Assembly (NCBI GenBank): GCA_013398295.1
Contig: VZSF01003003.1
Location: 367,061-431,060 of the forward strand
Length of the DNA: 64,000 bases
Source: Chionis minor
Lineage: Eukaryota; Chordata; Aves; Charadriiformes; Chionididae
Reading direction: 5' to 3'
Shown: positions 13,522 to 24,912 of the stretch, piece by piece
Numbering within the stretch: position 1 is the first letter of the stretch
How the letters are laid out: each line of letters starts with the position of its first letter
Made by a program: the position numbers and the translations under genes
The notes under the pieces: generated by a model
Told to the model about the DNA's origin: nothing
What the model saw: the letters and a program-made list of their open reading frames with translations, nothing else
Database searches by the model: none

Positions 13522-16500
13522 ACAACACCCAACCCCGCAACTGACAGCTAGGGAAATAAGCATTTTTCTTTTAAACTACTTTGTCCTAATATGAAAAACT
13601 GGTGATACAGCAACCAGAAAACTATTTTAGCAATCTACTTCTCAGGGCAATTTTAGGCATTAAGGAGGCATTAAAAACCGAAGTGGAAAACTGAGAAGAT
13701 TTGAAGGAAATTTTCTTGCTAGTTTGCAATTTTGGTATTATCCTTTCCTTTATATTACTGGGGATGCTTAGGAGCAAGAAAATTGACCTACTGGAAAAAT
13801 TCAGTATTCAGTGTATGTTCATATCTTTCCACAGAGTTTGAGAGAAAGCACAAGAACGCTCATGTCAATAATTTCCAAATCACCTGCCCACAGCTTTTTT
13901 CCTCAGCTCCTCCACCCTCTCCTACGTTCATCTGCTCAGAGATACAGCATGAAATTTACATCATTTCCAAAGTTTCCAAAGTTCAATGTAACCAAAAAAT
14001 CCAATGTCTTCTAGATTTTCTGTTCCAGTTTGAATTATATTTAGTTCTTGCCTTTGCTAGTACCTTGCAACAAAGAGTGATAGTGGTTTAAAAAACATTA
14101 AACCCATTTCCATACACGTGAATCTTACATATTCTGCCTTGCTTGAATCGTCCCTTGCTCTGGTGTTGAGCAAGGCAGGAGATAGCCAGTCTTTTGCCCT
14201 CTCTGAGCTGCCACCAGTCTTGGAGGTATGAGTGATGGGACATCCATAGCTCTGCCTGTGCAGCCCAAGCTGTGGCTGTCTCAAAGCCTTGGTTGTCCAT
14301 TGGTAGGTGATGTTCTCTGCTTGCTGTTGGCCATGCACTATCACCTGAAGCACCGATGAGGTACAGAGTGGCAATCCAGTGCCCAGACAACGGACAATAT
14401 GGGTCCGTGCTGCCTCCCCTAACACACCTTTGGATTCAGCAAATCTCTGGCTCTCACATGGAGAGCGTCTCCAGCTTAGAACTGGCAGTACCTGTGTGCT
14501 CAATGTGACCCTGGCTCACCTGGTGGCCAACCAACATTTACATCTCCAGACTCAGAAGTTGCTTTGTTTCTCTGACCTCTTTCATGAAAACATCTTTTCT
14601 GTTGAGATGTTCATCAGTCCTTGCTGTTTCCTTGGCTTTCAATGAGGTTATAATCCTTCAGGTGTGAAATCCTCATTAATTGCAAGGAAGTCTTCAAGGA
14701 AACCAGAAAAGTGCTTTGGAAAGAAGGCAGGAGATAAATACAAATGGTGTTAGTGTGACAAACAGTGGGTTTGGTTTTAATAAAAATTGATTCATTTTTT
14801 ATTCCCTGTGACTGAAGATGACTCACTATTGTTTCTCATTTTTAATTAATAGAAGAAAATGCAATCATAATATTTATTCTCTCCGAGGAGTTCTGATTAT
14901 AAGCAGCTACAAGAAGAAGAGGCAACAGAACAGACTTGTTCATCCCCGTCCATGAGTCCACAAGTGGCCTTTCCTCCCACCTGTCACTCCAAGGTGGACA
15001 TCAAGGACTGGTGTTTACTCAGCTCACTGACGCTGCGGAAGCTGCTCAAAAGCTGATAGAAGTCCCTTTCTTCACTGACTCCAAAGGCTTCGGTCAGCCC
15101 CAAAACTGGATATTAATTACAGTGTTGAGATAAAGACAAACTCAAGAGAGCTGTGCATTGAAGGCAAGCCATACAACACCAGTAAGAAACTCCTTTATAA
15201 CCATTAAGAGAACTTGGGACTGCTGCAAAATGTTTCCCTCTCTTGCTCGGGGTCAGTGGGACCTGCCATGCTCACAAAGGTGGTTTTGCATTCACATCTA
15301 CATTTCTGAAAGCTGCAGCAATCAGCTCTAGGATCACCTAGACCTCTCACCTTTGCAAGGAAAGACTCAGAAGAGGTGTTGTCCTGAGATCTGTACCATG
15401 CTCAGAGCTGCATGTATTCATGCAACAGCTGGACAGCCTTTGAACTCTCTCTCTGGCTCTCAAATCCATTCGCAAAACAAGTGTACAGCATAACTTGCAA
15501 CTCAGTCTTGGCACAGGCACAAAAGTTAATCAGAATGAACAGCAAATCCATCCATCTGGAGAGCCAGATAACTTCAGCCCCTCACTTGTTCATGGTAAGG
15601 GAGACCATTTATTTGGATTTGTTACCTAATGATTTTCCTCGGATGTTAAATTGTTTATCAATTAAGTTAAGTGATAAGAGAATTTTGTCGTGTTGTGTGC
15701 CTAAAGTGGCATCAGGAAAACAAGTTGGTCAATCATGGTCTTTTAATCCTTGGTTTTCCTTGTTGATTTAATTTTAAATAAATGTGAACTGTTTAGCAGT
15801 CTACTGACAGCGTGGCAGAGGAGGGGAACAGGGAAGCAGAGCCTTTGCTCTGAAAGTGTTGAGGATGCACCAAGCAGAGCAAGAGCTAATACCTTAGATT
15901 TGCTGAGGCTGCAGTTACTTTGAATTAGTCAAAGGTGGAGACCGTGTACTTCTTAGAGAGGAATGTGTAAGTAGAAATCTTGTCTGAAGGTGGACTTGCC
16001 CTGTTTAGGCCATGTCAATGAAGGTGCTGGTTTTTGTTTCCTGTTTGGGTTATTTTAGCAGATTACTTGAGGCTTTGATGTTCCACCTTTTCTCCATTCA
16101 GCAACATGTTTCCTGGTCACTTGGAATCACCAGGCTCAGTTATAATCTCAGTCACATCTGTGCTTCTCAGTGGTTCCCAGCTAACTCTTTCACTCCTCCT
16201 TATAAACCCCGGTGCCTTTCCTCCACCAGTGATCTCTGCAGGTATGGGGGATGCTGCAGCTGAGAGGAAGCAGAGGAGCAGCTGGAGCAGCCTCGGAGGA
16301 GGTCCTGCACCAGTGGAGAGGGTTCACCTTGGTGCCTGCAGTGCTGAGAGCCTCTACAGAGGCACTGAGTGTGAAACAGGCGTTTTATTGTGTCCCAGTG
16401 AGGAAAAGGTGTTTCTGTGAGAGGATATGAGTGCGAAACCACTCATAACAAACAGCAACACTGTTCCATGACATCTCTTTTCATGGCAAAAACTACTGGC

Positions 16501-19500
16501 TTATTTGCTGTCATACTCAACCCTTGCTACATGATGTACTTTGTATTTTTTATAATTTACCTACTTCAGCAGCTCATGTATTGGTCCCTGTTGACTATAA
16601 AGCGATAGAGCTAATGGAGGGTAGTGGCAACACTCAAAACTATGGATATTAATTTCCTATCTGCTAAAAAAAAGCCTTAATCTTAACAGGGCATGGAAAA
16701 ACAGGGCAGTGAATGAGTGTAGAAGACTATTAAAGCTCAGGTCCCATCTCTTCACCTGAAGGAGCAAATGGTGCATCGCATGTAAGGGAAAGAGGAGCTG
16801 GACAGTGAAAAGGGTGGAAGGAGCCATAAACGTCATTCTTGCCTTTTATGGAGAAAATATTAGAAAAACTGGAGCTTTATTAAGATTCCCCTGGGGCCTA
16901 TGCTATAGGAAATGTTGGTTTAATGTGGATTTTCATGGATTTTTCAACGTGGTATCTTGAGAGGACCATGGCTGATAGAGAGCTGTAATGACTGATGGAT
17001 TGCCGTATGTGGAGCAGGACTCCATAGCTGGGCCTACAGAGGCAAGTTGCAGTATGAGGATTTACCTGGTGGTAGGGAAAACTGTAGGGGGTCTCCCCCA
17101 CCCCCCAACTCTTCTCCTACTGTGGGATTTTACACAAGAGGAGATGATGGAGGCCTTGTGGCTTTTCCTGTTGTGGTATGAACATCCTTTAGGAAAGGAA
17201 GTGGTTGGTTTGTCTAGACAAATCTCATGGGAGTAAGACATCTAAGAGGCCCAGGCTTTTAACCATTGAGAGTGTTATGTCCAACATCAAGTTAAAAAGT
17301 TTTATTAGAGCAAAGACTGCAGACTTTTGACTATTTTTGATTCACTTTATATGGCAAATATTTTTGTATGTTTTGCAGCGGTCCTTTCCTAAGTGGTCAT
17401 TTATTCATTCGGCAAAGAGTATAAAGAACAGTTCTTTGGTTACCCTCTTTTTTCATTATTATTACACCACACGGCTTTAAACACAGACTCTGTGCATTTA
17501 ACTCTCTCTTTCCTGTCATCATACACCTGTGAGGATACTCTTTCACAGCACTGTGCCACTGTGCCCTTCATAATGCTGCCGGTACAGGAGTGTCAATCTT
17601 GCCCTCTCTTTAAATTCCTATTTATTATGGACAGTAGCAACGCTCATGGCCATAGACTTCAAAGCATTTTCTATTTTAAAACATATCATTTGTGTGAGTG
17701 TGTATTTATATATTATACGTATGTTCTTAATGAGTCTGTATGTGCACAGAATTCAGTTTGTTTTACTGGTGCTATCAGGAGGCCTGCAGTATCAATGTTT
17801 CCATTAGCACCTAGTTACTGGTAAAGCTTGAGAAAATGTCTGCTTTTATAAGAAAATCAGGGATTTTTCCTGCCTTTTTGAATTCTAGAAATAATTCTGA
17901 ACACATTGGCACAATGTAACAGAAGCTGAGAGAAAAATCCACAAGGTCATTTAAAAAAAACAACCCCCTACACATTATTCAGAGAATGAGCATAGATATT
18001 TTTCCTGCAAAGAGGATCTCCTGATCTTCTACACTCTGCTTTAGTGTTTCAGTGCTTTTTATAACAAAGCAAGGCTGATATCGCAATACTTATCAAAACT
18101 GAGAATGAAGTGTGCTTCAGGGAGACTCCCTGTGGCATGAAGAGAACCTTTTTATCGGATCTGTGACTCCAAAGCAGTGCTGGTTAGCCCTTTTTGTGGG
18201 CTTGTACTTCACATCCCTGCATCTGCATTGCATGAGCTGAGAGAAAAAAGGCACTTCTCAGCTGCTACCAGTTTCTCTGTCACTGGCAGCGAAACGAGTC
18301 CAGCTGAGAGCTGTCCCTGTGTCCTGGAGGATAAACCTGGTGTTCCCAGAAGCTTAGGAGGTTCTCAGTGTCAAGAATGCATCTGAAGGGTGCCCTCAGG
18401 GCTCACTCTGACAGGGAAATGCTGCTGATGGAAAATTCCTATTGAATCAGTCACAAACATTTCTCTTTCCTCAAAGAATCTGTGTTTTGATATACCCCAG
18501 CTGTGGATGAGTCAGGTAATCCCAGGCCAAAAAAAGAAGGCTCTCTAATTCCCTTTATAACTGTGTGGATCACTGAAACAGATGAGATAGAGCTCTGCAT
18601 GTGCAGGTATTGAATTTGTTGAGCAAATCCTAGTACAAGAACATTTGGCCTGTTGCTTGGGCAATGCCTTCAATGGCAGCAAACGGGCGGCGAAACTGAA
18701 AGCGATGTCCAGCCAGCAGCCCCCAGAGTGCCATGCAGAGCACTGGGGGGCTGTATGAGGTTGATGGTCCTGAGGATGGGACCTGAAGTTGTCCACAAAG
18801 AAATCTCAGGTGGAAGAGTTAAATCTGGCATGTCACTCTTCTCTGGGGTTTGAGATGTTTTCTCAGATTTCCTCAGAAAAACAGACTTTACATCCCCCTT
18901 GGGCAGAAGTAGGGATGGGATGTGGGTTTCCTCACTATTGAGAAGTGCTCTCGTGACTCAGCCAGCATCTCCTGCACAAGGGTGCTGGATTTGGTCTGGG
19001 CGCATGCTTTGCTCAGCCGGCCGAGCAGCAGCTTGGCTGAAACCCAGCGCATTGCTCCCAAAGAAAGCCAAATGCTCTAGAGGTGAACTCATCCCCCTCG
19101 GGCAGAGCAGGGTGCCAGACCAGAACCACCACCCACGGCAGCAAATGCCATCACCCTGAGGCTGAGTCCTCGGGGGAACGCGGACACTTCCTCGCAGCTG
19201 GGTGAGACACCTTTGCCTGCTGAGCAAAGGGTCACCCAGGACAGCTTTCTGCTCAGTGCAGGCTCCTGCAGCCTGTTCGGAGGGGGATGAACGTGCCTCC
19301 TCTGCCCTGGGACCAGCCCTGCCGTGCCTAAGCTCCAGGCACCTACGTCCTTCTGTGCATCTTAGTGTGTCTTGTGGTCGTCTCCTCCCTGGGGGATCAC
19401 TGCGAGTACTTCTCTAACTGCTTTTCCTTTCACAGCTCTTGCTCTCACTTGCGCTCTCCCTAATTATGAAGGTGTTACTTGGGTGGTTTTTTGGAGCCTC

Positions 19501-22438
19501 CAGGAGGAGATTGTTTACAAACTTATTCATTGTGGCAACTGTATGCCTTCACACACCCAACGGACATATAGTGGAACAGGATGAATAGGAGCACTCGTAC
19601 ATTTTGAAATAAAACATGGTCTACAAGCAGTGCTCAGTCTGCTCCTGCAGCAGAAAGTGCTACCCAGCATGAAGAAAGTTATTAGCCTTTGACTCCTGCT
19701 CATAAGCAGACTCTTGAATGACCTCCAGTTTTACTACACCCGTCAGTAGCTCCTAGAGATTAATCTTCAATGCTAAAACTTATTGACTGCAGTTTGAAAA
19801 AAAACCAATGGATTTTCTATAGCTATCCAGGCAGTGATCTCTTCAGAACGCATCAGGTGGCTGCTTAAGCCTACCCTTTCCTGCCTGAATCTATGCTGGG
19901 TACTGCAATCCCATTGAAAGACAGGAGAGCAGCCGAGGAAAAAATCCTGGGGATAAAACTTGAAAATAATCTGTTTTGCTGTAGAAGTTCAATAACAGGC
20001 TACTCATATGAAAGCCTGGGAATTAGAGCTGATGCCCTTACATCCCTGGAACTCCGTTGGCTCCTGGTGTGCATTGATGTAAGTGGGAAGACAATAAGAA
20101 GCCAATTATTCTCTATTTGAATGATGCTGTATCTAGTCACAAGTAGGACATATTGAAGGCACAGAAGAGCCTTGGGGATGCACTGATCAGTCACCTGGTA
20201 AAACATAATGACTCACATAAAGCTGTACTTGGAACATTTCTCCCATCTAGTCCATTGCATGTGCCAAGCATTTACTGTAATAGATGTGAGGTCTAATTTA
20301 CCTCCCTCTCTTCACAGTCTCTTTCACCTCCCTAAACTGAGTCAGTGTGTTCAGCAAATGCTTTTTGCTATGCCTCCTGAATCAATTTCAAGACATCTCC
20401 TGATGCATCTCCTGAACAGATACGGCCGAGCAGAGTAGCCAGTAAAGTCAATTTATATAGTGAAACTATTTCAACTCTGAAACTTGTTATACAGTGGATG
20501 ATCATCCTTGTACCCAGGGGATGGGAGGAAGGGTTTTCCCTTTTACCTGAAATCTGAATATTGCAAGTAAGTTTGACTGGAAAGATCACTGTGGAAATTC
20601 AGCCATAATTTGTAGCCCCTGGGATACAAATGACATCATGCTATTATTTTAGGAGTGCTGCACATTGCCACCTTCCTGTTTAATGAGTATAATGTCTTAA
20701 CAAGTCAGATGTCAAGAATAGTTCCGACAGTCCATTGACGATGAAGCATTGCAAAAAAAAATTATAGCACTTAATTATATGTGGTTTATTGAGTATTACT
20801 CTGGTAGCCTACTTTTAAAAACACAGTCGTCTTTTGTCTTCATTCCCTGATGCGTCCTTTCACCTTCTGTCAGGGACAGCCATCACTCAGGCATTCAGCT
20901 TTTTGCCCATTTTTAACATTTCTTTCCACATTAGTCCCTCATTGCTGCATTCCTGATGCCAGCTATGATGTTTATAATGCTGCTTTTTTGCCAAGGGCCC
21001 TGCTGGGAAACAAATTGGGCACCTATATGGGTTAAAATATGTAATTTTTATTTTTTAAAAACCAGCTTGAGTGCCTAACTTGGTTCCCAGCACACATCCC
21101 TCCAGAAGCAGTACCAGTGCAGATGGAGGGGCAGCATGGTGCAGCAGTGGGGATGAAGTACCTGGGAAAGAAATGGGAGCACCCAAGGAAGAGAGGGCCA
21201 AGAACTTCTTAAACTGGCTTTGCCACCACATGCAAAAGCTGAAAAGGAAAAATCTGTGTTGTGTGCATGGATTGACAGAGAGCAATTAAGTTTTGCTTTC
21301 AGGAATGCAAGAACCTGGGATTGCGTAGTTAACGAATGAATTGCTGAATTCCAGAGGATGTATAACCCACAGACAAATAATTTTGACACAGAGGAGAGAT
21401 TAGGAAAGACATTTTGGATTATTTTTTAGGAACTCTCATTCAGGATGTGGGAATAAGGTGACCTTTTTTACCCAGGAAGCTTTCCAGATCTTCTAGTAAG
21501 GAGCAGTTTCTGTTTGTCCAAGAAAAACAGTATTTTATACAGTTTTTCTTAGGATGACTTTCTTTTAATGGCGATAGTTGTCTATGAAGCTGTACTACAT
21601 ACTAATGAAAAGTGTAACCTTTCATCCAGTAATGTGGACTTACTATATCATTTCATCTTTCTAGGAAATGGGGATGAATCATGCATATATATATACACAC
21701 ACACACATACATTATGTGACAAGAAACTGCCAAGCAACTCTTTGGCTACCTAAGAGTTCCACAGAACTCCTTTGTGTCCTTCGTGAATAATAAATCCTAT
21801 TTAGATTTTGATAGCACCAATTTCCCACAAAAGTCTTGTTGTTTTCACCTGTGAAGTGCAAGATTCAAAACATGGTAAAAATGAACTTGTGGAGTGATTA
21901 TCTTTGTTCTGTTATTTTCCTGGTCTCCGCCAAAAAAAGTGCAAATCTGTGCTTAAGTCCAGAGAAAAATTACTTTCTAAAATAAATTTAATCTGCTTAT
22001 GAAATAGGTTCAACTCTCAAATTCTGCATGAATTCTGAACTGAAATGGATACATTTTCTTTTAAAGAGGCAGGATGTTCCTTTTAGCTTCCTTTTCCTAA
22101 AAATCTGACACTACCACATTGTTTAGAGCAACATTGCTGGAGGTTGGAGATTGACAGCTGGCTTTACATAGGAAAATTGATTTTTTATAAGCTTGTTCCT
22201 CATGGTACCAGTGGAATGAGAAAGTAGATACCAGCCTACCTTTATCACATTTGTAGCTTGTTTTCATTACTTCTCTGTTTCCTTTATCCTAGGGAACATC
22301 TTCCTTTTAAAGAGGCATTCTGTTCATTTTAGCAGATGATAGCCTAGTACGTATGTGGCCTACTTAAAAACAAGCCTAATTAAAGAAGAAAAAGGAATCA
22401 CCTGAGTTCAAAAAAACCAGAGCTACAGTAAATACAAG
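13522..22438. other. Intergenic sequence, no gene seen
   Basis: Apart from the AT/AC microsatellite near 21690 I recognise nothing. A GC-richer interval around 18900-19400 holds several short frames on both strands without known domains. The 143-codon plus frame at 17393-17824 is rich in Leu, Ser, Phe, Tyr and Cys and lacks any recognisable family. Confidence 0.7.
21684..21710. repeat. (AT)n(AC)n microsatellite
   Basis: A short AT run passes directly into an AC run, a common compound dinucleotide repeat. Confidence 0.9.
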
Positions 22439-22490
22439 AATCATTGAATCATTTAGGTCGGAAGAGATCGTTAAGATTATCGAGTCCAAC
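22439..22490 (-). mobile_element. CR1 LINE 3' tail fragment, minus strand
   Basis: The plus strand reads AATCATTTAGGTCGGAAGAG and continues with a segment ending CGAGTCCAAC, the reverse complement of the CR1 3' untranslated end. Only about 50 bases remain. A second, longer CR1 copy begins about 90 bases further on, in the same orientation. Confidence 0.8.
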
Positions 22491-22580
22491 TATTGATACA
22501 GCTCGAAAGGAAAACTTTGAATTACAAGCAGAAAGAAGTTGTCTGACGTTTCTAGTGGAGACACTCTCCTCTGCTCAAAC

Positions 22581-23440
22581 ATAGAATCATAGAATCATAG
22601 AATGGTTAGAGTTGGAAGGGACCTTAAAGATCATCAAGTTCCAACCCCCCTGCCATGGGCAGGGACACCTCTGACTACAGCAGGTTGCTCAAAGCCCCAA
22701 CCAGCCTGGCCTTAAACACTTCCAGGGATGGGGCCTCCACAACTTCCCTGGGTAACCTGTTCCAGTGCCTCACCACCCTCACAGTAAAGAACTTCTTCCT
22801 AATATCTAATCTAAATCTCCCCTCTTCCAATTTAAAACCATTACCCCTTGTCCTATCACTAGATTTCCTGACAAAGAGTCCNNNNNNNNNNNNNNNNNNN
22901 NNNNNNNNNNNNNNNNNNNNNNNNNNNNNNNNNNNNNNNNNNNNNNNNNNNNNNNNNNNNNNNNNNNNNNNNNNNNNNNNNNNNNNNNNNNNNNNNNNNN
23001 NNNNNNNNNNNNNNNNNNNNNNNNNNNNNNNNNNNNNNNNNNNNNNNNNNNNNNNNNNNNNNNNNNNNNATTAGCCCACCTCTCAAGCCTGTCCAGGTCC
23101 CTCTGGATGGCATCCCTTCCCTCCAGTGTGTCAACCGCGCCACCGAGCTTGGTGTCATCGGCAAACTTGCTGAGGGTGCACTCGATCCCACTGTCCATGT
23201 CTCCAACAAAGATGTTAAATAGCACTGGTCCCAGTACTGACCCTTGCGGGACACCACTCGTCACTGGCCGCCACGTGGACATTGACCCATTAACCACAAC
23301 CCTTTGAGTGCGGCCATCCAGCCAGTTCCTTATCCACCGAGTGGTCCATTCATCGAACCCGTGACTCTCCAATTTGGAGACCAGGATGTCATGCGGGACA
23401 GTGTCAAATGCTTTGCTTAAGTCCAGGTAGATGACGTCCG
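22581..23440 (-). mobile_element. 5'-truncated CR1 LINE with reverse transcriptase region, minus strand, containing an assembly gap
   Basis: The 3' end shows CR1 ATTCTATG-type repeats (plus strand ATAGAATCATAGAATCATAG from 22581). The minus strand then encodes reverse transcriptase motifs without a stop between about 23434 and 23070: [11 protein letters not shown] (motif A), [16 protein letters not shown] (motif B) and KFADDTKL (the catalytic FADD motif C). Homology stops near 23440, so the 5' part of ORF2 and all of ORF1 are missing, as is usual for CR1. A run of 188 N (22882-23069) interrupts it. The well-kept frame suggests a fairly young copy. On the 3' side of the gap the CR1 reading frame ([13 protein letters not shown] segment near 22860-22830) is in a different frame from the one before the gap. 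Confidence 0.95.
22882..23069. other. Assembly gap (188 N)
   Basis: All bases are N. The gap lies inside a CR1 LINE, a typical place for a short-read assembly to break. Confidence 1.
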
Positions 23441-24823
23441 TTGTTCTGCTGGGAGCAGGGCAACACAGAAACAGGAATGGACATTTAAGTCCATTCAGGG
23501 TGTGACTAACTTCATGGTGCCTCGAGTAGATGCATATGTGCTGTGGTACACAGCAGGCTTTTAGTGGAGCACATAGTGGGCTTACAGGGATATTCAGCCA
23601 GACATGGATCACTTGGATGAGTGAAGGGAAGAAAGCAGAGCCCAGGGGACCTCAGGATGGGACCACACCATGCCTCTGTCTTCTGCTATGCACATAGTCC
23701 GGGGCTGAAATCTAGCAGCTTGAGACATGGCCCTGCCAGCAAAAATCGGTATTGGCCACTGTGGAAGCTGCAATAAGCCACGAATTGCTGACTGACCTAC
23801 AGAAGGCTGTGGGAGACTTTCACATCTCAGTCTTCCTCACCTCAAACAGGCTTCTGAGAAGGTGGAAAATTTGGTTTCCTGTTCCTTTGGTTAATGGGAA
23901 ATTGGCTTAGTGGCTTCCTGGTCTACTCCCTTCCTTCCTCTGCTTCTTCCAGCTTGCCTCTGTCTGGTAGTTAAAAGCCCCGTGAAAACACAGAGGTTGG
24001 GTCAGGCTACGGGCATCTGAAAAAAATAGGGAGAGAGGGAGAAGAGGCTAGCTCAAGGGTATGAGGACTATGTTGGTAGCTGTAAATGTTGTGCAGAAGA
24101 CTATGGGAGTGACCACAGAGCCACAGACATTTCCAATAGCCCAACCAAAACAATACACTGTAAAACAGGCAAACCAGGACTGCCTGTACTACCTCCTCAT
24201 CAAGGAAAAGGACCCCATTAAAAGTGTCCAAGGTGCAGGTTGCTAGATAGGTGATTATCTGAATTTCTCAGCTTTGCTGTGAGTGTATTTCAAGAATTTT
24301 GCAGACTGGGGAAAACTTGCAGTGTAATTGGGCAAGATGCCAGATTAGTTATAAAACCTTCGGTGATGAGTTTCTCAGTGTTTGTTCTGCTATTTAAAGG
24401 AAGGAAAAAAGCCTTCCTTTCTTATGTGTGTGATGTTGGGAGGAAAAAAAGGGCACTTATTCTGTGGTCCTCTCCAAGCAGTTTGGAAAATGAACAATCA
24501 AGAATAAGAACAATGTCTTTTTAAGGTAATGTCATATAAATAAATCTAACTTCCAGGAGTCATTTATCGGCTAAAGCATGCAAGTTAGCTCAATCATCAG
24601 CTATATGTGAGAAAATCAAAATAAATCCCAAATGTGGAATCTAGACTGCTGAATGTCAAGTAAAGAAGCTTTTTTGACTCCTGGTCTCAAGTCTGCTATT
24701 TCTGTGGGCTGAATTTATACCTGTGATGTCAACTTTCTCCTTCTACAGGTTGTCACTTAAGTGAATGAAGGACCTGTGCTGAAGACTGGGTGTCTCATCC
24801 CACAGTCTACTTCTCATACAGCA
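23441..24823. other. Intergenic sequence, no gene seen
   Basis: This is unique-looking sequence between two CR1 copies. It holds only the small inverted repeat at 24396. Confidence 0.65.
24396..24420. repeat. Perfect inverted repeat (9-base stem, 7-base loop)
   Basis: AAAGGAAGG at 24396-24404 and CCTTCCTTT at 24412-24420 are exact reverse complements. No function is apparent. Confidence 0.8.
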
Positions 24824-24912
24824 ATCATAGAATCATAGAATTATTTAGGTTGGAAAAGACCTTTAAGACCATCAAGTCCAACCGTTAATCTAGCACTTCC
24901 AAGTCCACTACT
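24824..24912 (-). mobile_element. CR1 LINE 3' tail fragment, minus strand
   Basis: The plus strand carries two ATAGAATC-type repeats, then TTTAGGTTGGAAAAGACC, an ATCAAGTCCAACCGTTAA segment and a CCAAGTCCACTACTGAAA remnant. This is the reverse complement of the terminal part of a CR1 element of the type ending CCTAAATGATTCTATG. No coding part remains. Confidence 0.9.

Noticed and set aside
13225..13563. Minus frame rich in Phe and Ser
   Set aside because: It is the pyrimidine strand of the purine tract at 13410-13521; low complexity, no gene.
17393..17824. 143-codon plus frame
   Set aside because: No recognisable domain, intergenic base composition, and length consistent with chance.
22806..23612. 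A single 268-codon protein across the N-run
   Set aside because: The part past the gap is out of the CR1 frame and the first part is flanking sequence, so the product is an artefact around a real reverse transcriptase fragment.
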